Shown piece after piece: positions 33,940-41,454 of a DNA stretch of 64,000 nt (positions are counted from its first letter, which is position 1; each line of letters starts with the position of its first letter). The translations under genes and the position numbers were made by a program. Under the pieces are notes generated by a model. The model was not told the origin of the DNA. It saw only the letters and a list, made by a program, of their open reading frames with translations, and searched no databases. Source of the stretch: RU20A sp042610495 (GTDB lineage Bacteria; Pseudomonadota; Alphaproteobacteria; Rhizobiales; Rhizobiaceae). Location: positions 434,001-498,000 of the forward strand of contig NZ_JBHGAP010000001.1 in NCBI RefSeq assembly GCF_042610495.1, given 5' to 3'.

Positions 33940-34381
33940 CCCTCAGCCAGTATCGGCAGACATGAAGAAAGGCTCGGCTGAAAATGCCGGGCCTTTTAAT
34001 GTTCTGATAAGCATAAGGTTTCTTCCGCATCGCCGGTGCGGTTGTCCATTGCGTCTGTGTCAAAGCAATGTGACGATTCCGCAACACATTTTCCATTATG
34101 GTTTGCTATCAGCATCGGCGGGGAGGCCGATGTCCATTTCCCGCCACAAACGGAGCGCAGGTCATGCGGCAGGCAAACCTGCATAATATGTTTTGCGCCT
34201 GCGGCGTTGAGGCCTGATGAGACGGACACAGACCAAACTCCCCCTATTCATCCGTGCCGGCGTGCCGGGATCGCAAGATTCGGTGCCAGCGGATGGCGTT
34301 GCTGACGACAGCGGCGGGGTGATGGCGGGCTTTCGTTTTCAGGACGCCCGGCAAACAGTGGATACGGACACACGCGGAAAA
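33940..34381. other. 442-base intergenic region upstream of exoR
   Basis: Holds the FadL-gene terminator (33968-33997), then AT-rich DNA with an inverted repeat CATTGC (34047-34052) / GCAATG (34065-34070) and a TAATAT patch at 34184-34189 that could be a -10 element. The exoR frame stays open to 34217, but the added residues do not look like a signal peptide. I treat the whole stretch as the exoR promoter and leader. No other gene is seen. Confidence 0.5.
33968..33997 (+). terminator. Terminator after the FadL-family gene
   Basis: AAAGGCTCGGC (33968-33978) pairs with GCCGGGCCTTT (33986-33996), with one G-U wobble, across a seven-base loop; it ends in TTTT. Confidence 0.78.
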
Positions 34382-35191
34382 ATGCGCATTGGCGATTTTC
34401 TTTCGGCAAGGGCCTTTGTGATCGGTGCAGCACTCATTGCCACCGTGCCGCTTGCGTCCACCCACTGTTTTGCCTTTGACCCGAAGGACAGCGTCAACAA
34501 GGATTCCGGGCCCTTCGCCCTCTTCAAGTTCGGCTTTTCCGCCTACAAGGATGGCCGCAAGGACGAGGCCGTCGAGGCCTACCGCTATGCGGCCGAGAAG
34601 GGCCATACGGGCTCGCGCTGGGCACTGGCCAATATGTATGCGGCCGGCGACGGCGTTGCCGAAAACGACCTCGAAGCCTTCAAGATCTACAGCGAAATTG
34701 CTCGCGAAGGCGTCGAACCCGGCTCGGAAAACACCGGCTTCTTCGTCAATGCCTTGATTTCGCTCGCAGGCTATTATCGCCGCGGCATTCCCGACAGCCC
34801 CGTTTCCGTCGATCTCGCCCAGGCGCGCCAGCTCTACTTCCAGGCGGCATCCACCTTTGGCGTGGCCGAAGCCCAGTTCCAGCTGGCCCGCATGCTGCTG
34901 GCCGGGGAGGGCGGCGCGGTCAACGTGCAGCAGGCCAAGAAATGGCTGAACCGCGCCCGCAAGAGCGGCCATGTCGGCGCCATGGGCGTCTTCGGCAACG
35001 TCCTTTTCAATGAAGGACACGCCGTGCGCGGGCTCGCCTACATGACGGCCGCGCTCAACCAGTGCGCCCCGAAGGAGCGGACCTGGCTGCAGCCCATGCA
35101 GGAGCAGGCCTTCTCGATCGCTTCCGAGGACGAGCGCCGGACCGCGATCAGCATGGCGCAGGGCATTCATCCCGGTTCCGACGACGACTGA
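34382..35191 (+). CDS. exoR: ExoR, periplasmic regulator of exopolysaccharide and motility
   Basis: 269 residues, almost the same length as Sinorhizobium ExoR (268). Family blocks are very clear: SGPFALFKFGFSAYKDG, EAVEAYRYAAEKGHTGSRWA, FKIYSEIAREGVEPGSE and QAKKWLNRARKSGHVGAM, forming Sel1/TPR-type repeats. ExoR is exported, binds the sensor ExoS and restrains the ExoS-ChvI two-component system that controls succinoglycan, flagella and symbiosis or virulence genes. ATG 34382 starts a good signal peptide ending near HCFA; longer starts (34217, 34322) add charged residues. exoS and chvI are not in the window. Confidence 0.95.
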   Translation: MRIGDFLSARAFVIGAALIATVPLASTHCFAFDPKDSVNKDSGPFALFKFGFSAYKDGRKDEAVEAYRYAAEKGHTGSRWALANMYAAGDGVAENDLEAFKIYSEIAREGVEPGSENTGFFVNALISLAGYYRRGIPDSPVSVDLAQARQLYFQAASTFGVAEAQFQLARMLLAGEGGAVNVQQAKKWLNRARKSGHVGAMGVFGNVLFNEGHAVRGLAYMTAALNQCAPKERTWLQPMQEQAFSIASEDERRTAISMAQGIHPGSDDD

Positions 35192-35233
35192 GCCGACAGT
35201 CTCTTCCAGGCGTTCCCGGCATGATCCCCGCTG

Positions 35234-36025
35234 TCAGAGCGGGTCGAAGGCGAGATGCGCGACGACCGGCACGTGATCGGACGGCTTTTCCCAGGCGCGG
35301 ACATGCTTTTCCACAGACGCACCGCGCAACCTGTCGGCAGCCTCCGGCGACAGCATCAGGTGGTCGATCCGGATACCCTGGTTCTTCGGCCAGCAGCCGG
35401 CCTGATAATCCCAGAACGTATAGAGCGGGACGGCATCGCTTGAGGCGCGCAAAGCGTCGGTGAGGCCGAGATTGGCGAGCGCGTGAAAGCGCTGGCGGGT
35501 TTGCGGCAGGAAGAGCGCATCCTCCGCCCAGACGGCCGGGTCCCAGCAATCATGCGGCTGGGGGATGACATTGTAGTCGCCGGCAAGCACGAAGGGCTCC
35601 TCCAGCGCCAACAATGTCCGGGCGTGCGCTGCAAGACGATCCATCCAGGCGAGCTTGTAGCTGTATTTCTCGGTGCCCGCCGGATTGCCGTTCGGCAGGT
35701 AGAGCGAGGCGACACGCAGCGCGCCACCCTTGACCGAGAAGACACCCTCGATGAAGCGCGCCTGCTCGTCGCTCTCGTCGCCCGGCAGGCCGCGCGACAC
35801 CTCGTCCGGGCGCATCTTCGAGAGAAGCGCAACCCCGTTGAAGCCCTTTTGGCCGTGCGTCTCCACGTGATAGCCGAGCGCCTCGATCTCCAGCCGCGGG
35901 AAGCCTTCGTCGACGGACTTGATTTCCTGCAGGCAGGCAATGTCCGGCTGGCTTTCCTTCAGCCAGGCGACGAGGTTTTCGATGCGCGCCTTGACGCCGT
36001 TGATGTTCCAGGTCGCGATCTTCAT
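35234..36025 (-). CDS. xthA: Exodeoxyribonuclease III / AP endonuclease
   Basis: 263 residues of the exonuclease-endonuclease-phosphatase fold. Asn7 (ATWNINGV) and Glu34 (LQEIKS) match the metal-site residues of E. coli ExoIII, with LAGDYNVIP, RIDHLM and SDHVPVVA supplying the remaining catalytic Asp, Asn and His. It repairs abasic sites and removes 3' blocks. ATG 36025 gives the canonical MKIATWNING start, so the longer frame is rejected. It is convergent with exoR, 42 bases apart, with no obvious terminator between them. Confidence 0.95.
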   Translation of the reverse strand: MKIATWNINGVKARIENLVAWLKESQPDIACLQEIKSVDEGFPRLEIEALGYHVETHGQKGFNGVALLSKMRPDEVSRGLPGDESDEQARFIEGVFSVKGGALRVASLYLPNGNPAGTEKYSYKLAWMDRLAAHARTLLALEEPFVLAGDYNVIPQPHDCWDPAVWAEDALFLPQTRQRFHALANLGLTDALRASSDAVPLYTFWDYQAGCWPKNQGIRIDHLMLSPEAADRLRGASVEKHVRAWEKPSDHVPVVAHLAFDPL

Positions 36026-36221
36026 GCCATGGTCCCTTCCGGCGCCCGCTCTGCGCCATTCCGTTCTTCCCTGTAGCGGCATGTTCTTCCCTGTAGCGGA
36101 TTGTCGCCGCCGGCGGTATCGCTTTTCGACCGGCGGCCAGATCGGCTTCCGGATATGCACAGACGGCCAGCCAAGCTGTTCCCGCCGTTGCCGGCTTTCG
36201 ACCACAACCTATATGAGACCC

Positions 36222-37685
36222 ATGTTCGACACGCTCTCAGCCTACTGGCCGCATGTCCTTGCGGTCCTCTCCGTCCTGATGGGCGTCCCGGCGGCCATTC
36301 ACGCGACGATGACGAAGCGTGAGGTGCGCTCCGCTGTCGGCTGGGTCGGCGTCATCCTGCTTTCGCCGATCGTCGGCGCGCTGCTCTATGCCGTCGCCGG
36401 AATCAACCGCATGCGCCGCCACACTGTCGGACAGCAGCGCATGCAGCTTGCCCGCACCGCGGATCTCACGACCGTCACCGGGCCGATCGGTGCAGCAACT
36501 GTGGCAGAGAAGTTCGGCCGCCGCGTGGGGTCCCTGAAACGGCTTTCCGACAAGGTGACGCGCGCGCCGCTCACCGACGGCAACGTGGTAACCCCTCTGC
36601 TCGATGGCGACACGGCCTATGCTGCGATGCTGGCGGCCATCGCGGCGGCCAAACGGAGCGTGCTCCTCGAAACCTACATCTTCTCCCGCGACTCCATCGG
36701 CCTCCGCTTCGTGGAGGCTCTGGGCGCGGCACGCCGGCGGGGCGTGGAGGTGAAGGTGCTGATCGATGCGGTCGGTGCGCGTTATTCCGTTCCGAGCATC
36801 GTCGGCGCGCTGCGCAATGCCGGCATTGACGTCGCCGTCTTCAACGGAAACATCGTCATGGGTCTTCGACTGCCCTATGCCAATCTGCGCACGCACCGCA
36901 AGATCATGATCGTGGACGGCGCCATCGCCTTTACCGGTGGCATGAACATCCGCGCCGAATTCACCCGGGAATGTGCAGGCGCGGGTGCCGCCCTTGACAC
37001 CCATTTCCGCGTGACCGGCCCCGTCGTCGCCGACCTTTTTCGCATCGCAGGCGACGACTGGCATTATGCGAGCGGCAGGCCGCTTCAAGGCGAGGCCTGG
37101 GCTTATTCGCCGCTTGGTCATGCCGAGGGCGAGGCGCCGGTTCTGGCACGTGCCGTCGCGACAGGCCCCGACCAGGCCAACGAAACCAACCACAAGCTTC
37201 TCTGCGGCGCCATCTCCGTTGCCGATGCGTCGATCACGATCATGTCGCCCTACTTCCTGCCGGATCGCGAACTCATCGGGGCGCTGGTCACGGCCGCGCG
37301 GCGCGGCGTGGCCGTCGATATCATCGTGCCGGCCGTCAACAATCTCACGCTGGTGGACCGGGCGATGACCGCTCAGTTCGAGCAGATTCTTGCGGGCGGC
37401 TGCCGCATCTTCCGTTCCGCAGGCGCCTTCAATCACTCCAAGCTCTTCGTGATCGACGAGACTTGGAGCTTCGTCGGTTCCTCCAACATCGACCCACGCT
37501 CGCTGCGGCTCAATTTCGAGATTGATCTGGAGATCTACGACACGGGCTTCGCCCGCACGATCGAGGAACGCGTGCGCCATCTGGCGCGTGGCGCGGAAGA
37601 GGTGACGGTCGAGAAGCTGCGCGCCCGTCCCTTCCTCGTCCGCCTCATCGACCGGATTTTCTGGCTCGGCTCGCCCTACCTGTAA
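36222..37685 (+). CDS. cls: Cardiolipin synthase-like phospholipase D family enzyme
   Basis: 487 residues: two N-terminal membrane helices (about 10-55), then two PLD domains. The first HKD motif is HRKIMIVDG near residue 225; the second is HSKLFVIDE near 404, followed by GSSNIDPRS. This order is that of bacterial cardiolipin synthases, which join two phosphatidylglycerols. ATG 36222 is used; ATG 36213 is equally possible and neither has a clear ribosome site. It is divergent from xthA and closed by a terminator shared with erpA. Confidence 0.9.
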   Translation: MFDTLSAYWPHVLAVLSVLMGVPAAIHATMTKREVRSAVGWVGVILLSPIVGALLYAVAGINRMRRHTVGQQRMQLARTADLTTVTGPIGAATVAEKFGRRVGSLKRLSDKVTRAPLTDGNVVTPLLDGDTAYAAMLAAIAAAKRSVLLETYIFSRDSIGLRFVEALGAARRRGVEVKVLIDAVGARYSVPSIVGALRNAGIDVAVFNGNIVMGLRLPYANLRTHRKIMIVDGAIAFTGGMNIRAEFTRECAGAGAALDTHFRVTGPVVADLFRIAGDDWHYASGRPLQGEAWAYSPLGHAEGEAPVLARAVATGPDQANETNHKLLCGAISVADASITIMSPYFLPDRELIGALVTAARRGVAVDIIVPAVNNLTLVDRAMTAQFEQILAGGCRIFRSAGAFNHSKLFVIDETWSFVGSSNIDPRSLRLNFEIDLEIYDTGFARTIEERVRHLARGAEEVTVEKLRARPFLVRLIDRIFWLGSPYL

Positions 37686-37694
37686 GCAGAAACG

Positions 37695-37745
37695 AAAAAG
37701 AGTCCGAAATCAGCCTTTTGGCCTGATATCCGGACTCATTTTCTC
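37695..37745. terminator. Bidirectional terminator between cls and erpA
   Basis: GAGTCCG (37700-37706) pairs with CGGACTC (37731-37737), with a second inner stem ATCAG (37709-37713) / CTGAT (37723-37727). An A run lies on the left and ATTTTCT on the right, so it works on both strands. Confidence 0.85.
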
Positions 37746-37765
37746 AAGGTCGGGCAAAAGTCCGT

Positions 37766-38098
37766 TCAGATCGAAAAACTTGTTCCGCATCCGCAGCTTG
37801 CGACTGCGTTCGGATTCTTGATCTGAAAGGACTGGCCGAGCAGGTTGTCGACAAAGTCGATTTCGGAACCGCTCATATAGACAAGCGACAGGCTGTCGAT
37901 GAGAACGCGCACGCCGTTCTTTTCGATGACGATGTCGTCGTCGGCACCGCCGGACACCAGGTCGAACTTGTAGGAAAAGCCCGAGCAGCCGCCACCTTCG
38001 ACGGAAACGCGCATGGCATCCTTGCCGGGCTCCTTGGAGAGGATCGTGCCGATGCGCTTTGCGGCGGCATCGGAAAGGGTAACGGTCGTTTCGCTCAT
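37766..38098 (-). CDS. erpA: Iron-sulfur cluster insertion protein, ErpA/IscA family
   Basis: 110 residues of an A-type Fe-S carrier. The three ligand cysteines are Cys38 (GGGCSGFSY), Cys102 and Cys104 (SCGCGTSF). It receives clusters from the Suf or Isc scaffold and delivers them to target enzymes, probably including complex I and other respiratory proteins. Two adjacent ATGs exist; AGGAG is seven bases from 38098, which decides the start. It is monocistronic and divergent from dgt. Confidence 0.93.
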   Translation of the reverse strand: MSETTVTLSDAAAKRIGTILSKEPGKDAMRVSVEGGGCSGFSYKFDLVSGGADDDIVIEKNGVRVLIDSLSLVYMSGSEIDFVDNLLGQSFQIKNPNAVASCGCGTSFSI

Positions 38099-38314
38099 CA
38101 TGTTACTCCTGCTGCCCGGTCAAGGCGGGCAGATTCGCCTGTTGTCCGTGTCCGAAGCATGAACGATCTGCCCCCATCTCTCAATCGCGATCGTCAACAC
38201 ATTGAAATCGCTTGCCTATGAAGGCTTTCGAAGGTCGTTCTTCCCCCGGTGTTCTTCCATAGGTATGAATGGCCCCAAAGGGCGTCAATGGGGCGTACGG
38301 ATCAGGACATGCAA

Positions 38315-39532
38315 ATGACGGTGGACAGCAAATCTCTGGGGTTCGGCTATGGCGAGCGGGCGATCTACGCATCCGACCCCTGGGGCTCGCGCGGCCGCCT
38401 CTATCCCGAGACGAGCAGCCTGACCCGCTCCGACTTCCAGCGCGACCGCGACCGCATCGTCCACACCACGGCCTTCCGGCGCCTCAAGCACAAGACGCAG
38501 GTCTTCATCGCCGCCGATCACGATCACTACCGCACGCGCCTGACCCACACGGTGGAGGTGGCCCAGATCGCGCGTGCGCTGGCGCGGGCCCTGAAGCTCG
38601 ACGAGGATCTCGCCGAGGGGGTCGCGCTCGTCCATGATTTCGGCCACACGCCCTTTGGCCATACGGGCGAGGATGCGCTGCACGAGATGCTGAAGCCCTA
38701 TGGCGGCTTCGACCACAATGCCCAGTCGCTGCGCATCGTCACCAAGCTGGAGCGCCGCTACGCCGAGTTCGACGGGCTGAACCTGACCTGGGAAAGCCTC
38801 GAAGGCCTCGTCAAGCACAATGGTCCGCTGATGACATCCGACGGAACCGGCATCAAGGGCCCGGTGCCGCAGCCGATCCTCGATTATTGCGCGCTGCATG
38901 ACCTGGAACTGGCAAGTCACGCCAGCCTCGAGGCGCAAGTGGCCGCCATCGCTGACGATATCGCCTACAACACCCACGATATCGATGACGGCCTGCGCTC
39001 GGGCTATCTCACCTTCGACATGCTGGAAGACATTCCCTTCCTCGCGGGCCTGATGCGGATCGTTCATGATCGCTATCCGGGGCTGGAGGCCTCGCGCTTC
39101 ACTCACGAGATCATGCGCCGGCAGATCACGGCCATGGTCGAGGACGTCATTTCCGTCGCCCAGGCCAATCTGCGCGAAGCGCGGCCGGAAAGCGCAACGG
39201 ATGTGCGCCAGGCGGGGATCACGATCGCGACCTTTTCGGCGGCGATGGCCGAGACCGATCGGCAGATCAAGGCAATGCTGATGAAGCGCATCTACCGTCA
39301 CCCGGACGTGATGCGCGTGCGCCAGAACGCCGCCGAAATCGTCGTCGATCTCTACAAGGCCTTCATCGCCGACCCCGTCCTGATGGAAGGGCACTACTGG
39401 GTGAACCAGTTGCCAGGCATGGCCGAAGCGGCCAAGGCGCGCCATGTCGGCGATTATATCGCCGGGATGACGGACACCTTTGCGGTCACGGTTCACAGGC
39501 GCTTGTTTGACCATACCCCCGATTTGCGTTAG
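38315..39532 (+). CDS. dgt: Deoxyguanosinetriphosphate triphosphohydrolase-like protein
   Basis: 405 residues, the usual rhizobial length. The HD-domain metal ligands are present: THTVEVAQIA near residue 77 and VHDFGHTPFGHTGEDAL near 106, with a third Asp in the DDIAYNTHDIDDG block. dGTPase-like enzymes hydrolyse dNTPs to nucleosides and tripolyphosphate and help control nucleotide pools. ATG 38315 follows AGGA at seven bases; ATG 38309 is too close to it. argS begins about 100 bases downstream on the same strand. Confidence 0.93.
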   Translation: MTVDSKSLGFGYGERAIYASDPWGSRGRLYPETSSLTRSDFQRDRDRIVHTTAFRRLKHKTQVFIAADHDHYRTRLTHTVEVAQIARALARALKLDEDLAEGVALVHDFGHTPFGHTGEDALHEMLKPYGGFDHNAQSLRIVTKLERRYAEFDGLNLTWESLEGLVKHNGPLMTSDGTGIKGPVPQPILDYCALHDLELASHASLEAQVAAIADDIAYNTHDIDDGLRSGYLTFDMLEDIPFLAGLMRIVHDRYPGLEASRFTHEIMRRQITAMVEDVISVAQANLREARPESATDVRQAGITIATFSAAMAETDRQIKAMLMKRIYRHPDVMRVRQNAAEIVVDLYKAFIADPVLMEGHYWVNQLPGMAEAAKARHVGDYIAGMTDTFAVTVHRRLFDHTPDLR

Positions 39533-39629
39533 TGACCGCGCCGATTTCACCGGGGTCTGAACCCCATTCGAGACGATCAGATGGCCGGCAGGCCGAAGGA
39601 CGCGCAAGACGCCTGCGCGGATGGAACCG

Positions 39630-41390
39630 ATGAACCTTTTCAGCGACTTTCAGGACAAGATCACGACCGCGCTTCAGGGTCTGGATCTCGTCCGAGGCAG
39701 CGAAACGCCGGTCGATCTGTCCCGCGTCGCCGTGGAGCCACCGCGCGATGCCAGCCACGGTGACGTCGCAACGAACGCCGCCATGGTTCTGGCCAAGCCG
39801 CTCGGCACCAATCCCCGCGCGCTTGCCGAAAAGATCGTGGAGGCGCTGAAGGCCGATCCTGAAATTACCGAGATTTCCGTTGCCGGCCCCGGCTTCATCA
39901 ATGTGCGCCTGTCGGTCGGTTACTGGCAGAAGCTGCTCGCCGACATGATCGCGAGCGGCACCGATTACGGCCGCGGCACCGTCGGGGCAGGGCGCAAGGT
40001 CAACGTCGAATATGTCTCGGCCAACCCGACAGGCCCGATGCATGTCGGCCATTGCCGTGGCGCCGTGGTCGGCGATGCGCTCGCCAATCTGCTCGCCTTC
40101 GCCGGCTACGAGGTCGTCAAGGAATACTACATCAACGATGCCGGCTCGCAGATCGACACGCTCGCCCGCTCGGCCTTCCTGCGCTACCGCGAGGCGCTGG
40201 GCGAGGAGATCGGCGAGATCCCGGCCGGGCTTTATCCCGGCGACTATCTCGTGCCGGTCGGCCGCAGCCTGGCCGAGGAATTCGGCTCGAGCCTGCGCGC
40301 CATGCCGGAAGCCAAGTGGATGCCGCTTGTCAAGGACCGCACCATCGATGCCATGATGGTGATGATCCGCGAGGATCTGGCGGCGCTGAACGTGCGGCAC
40401 GACGTGTTCTATTCGGAGCGCTCGCTGCATGCCGACAATGCGACCCCGATCCGCACCGCCATCAACGACCTGACCTTCAAGGGCCATGTCTACAAGGGCA
40501 CGCTGCCGCCGCCGAAGGGCCAGTTGCCGGAAGACTGGGAAGACCGCGAGCAGACGCTGTTCCGCTCGACCGAGGTCGGCGACGACATCGATCGCCCGCT
40601 GATCAAGTCCGATGGCAGCTACACCTATTTTGCCGCCGATGTCGCCTACTTCAAGGACAAGTACGAGCGCGGCTTCAGCGAGATGGTCTATGTGCTCGGC
40701 GCCGACCACGGCGGTTACGTGAAGCGGCTGGAGGCGCTGGCGCGTGCCGTCTCGGGCGGCTCCGTCAAGCTCACCGTTCTTCTGTGCCAGCTCGTGAAGC
40801 TCTACCGCGATGGCGAGCCTGTGAAGATGTCCAAGCGCTCCGGCGATTTCGTCACGCTGCGCGAGGTGGTTGACGAGGTCGGCAGTGATTCGGTGCGCTT
40901 CATGATGCTCTACCGCAAGAACTCCGAACCCTTGGACTTCGACTTCGCGAAGGTTACTGAGCAATCCAAGGACAATCCGGTCTTCTACGTGCAGTACGCG
41001 CATGCGCGCTGCGCATCCGTGTTCCGGCAGGCGAAGGAGGCCTTCCCGGATCTCGACATTGATTCGATTGATCTTTCCGCGTCTGTGGCCGGGCAGATCA
41101 GTGATCCGAACGAGTTGCAGATCATTGCGAAGCTTGCCGAATATCCGCGCATGATCGAGGCCGCTGCGGCCGCACAGGAGCCCCACCGCGTGGCGTTTTA
41201 CCTGTATGATCTCGCCAGCGCCTTCCACGCGCACTGGAATAAAGGTAAAGAGTTTCCAGACTTACGCTTTGTTAATGATAAAAACAGAGAATCCACGCTC
41301 GCCAGGCTCGGTCTGGTGCACGCCGTCGCGTCGGTGCTGAGGTCTGGTCTGTCCATTACGGGCACGGCTGCGCCCGAGGAAATGCGATAA
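39630..41390 (+). CDS. argS: Arginyl-tRNA synthetase
   Basis: 586 residues of a class I synthetase. The N-terminal Add-1 domain precedes VEYVSANPTGPMHVGHCRG (HIGH-type motif), and the KMSK-type loop is VKMSKRSGDF; the C-terminal anticodon domain ends in PEEMR. ATG 39630 gives the usual MNLFSDF start, with GGA just upstream; ATG 39621 adds only three residues. It lies in the argS-SPOR-nagZ-scpA-scpB order common in alphaproteobacteria, ending 64 bases before the SPOR gene. Confidence 0.97.
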   Translation: MNLFSDFQDKITTALQGLDLVRGSETPVDLSRVAVEPPRDASHGDVATNAAMVLAKPLGTNPRALAEKIVEALKADPEITEISVAGPGFINVRLSVGYWQKLLADMIASGTDYGRGTVGAGRKVNVEYVSANPTGPMHVGHCRGAVVGDALANLLAFAGYEVVKEYYINDAGSQIDTLARSAFLRYREALGEEIGEIPAGLYPGDYLVPVGRSLAEEFGSSLRAMPEAKWMPLVKDRTIDAMMVMIREDLAALNVRHDVFYSERSLHADNATPIRTAINDLTFKGHVYKGTLPPPKGQLPEDWEDREQTLFRSTEVGDDIDRPLIKSDGSYTYFAADVAYFKDKYERGFSEMVYVLGADHGGYVKRLEALARAVSGGSVKLTVLLCQLVKLYRDGEPVKMSKRSGDFVTLREVVDEVGSDSVRFMMLYRKNSEPLDFDFAKVTEQSKDNPVFYVQYAHARCASVFRQAKEAFPDLDIDSIDLSASVAGQISDPNELQIIAKLAEYPRMIEAAAAAQEPHRVAFYLYDLASAFHAHWNKGKEFPDLRFVNDKNRESTLARLGLVHAVASVLRSGLSITGTAAPEEMR

Positions 41391-41454
41391 CGGCGTCACC
41401 AATTCCCCACAATGCGCTGGCAGGTCAGTAGACGCGAGTTGTGAGTGGAGCAGC

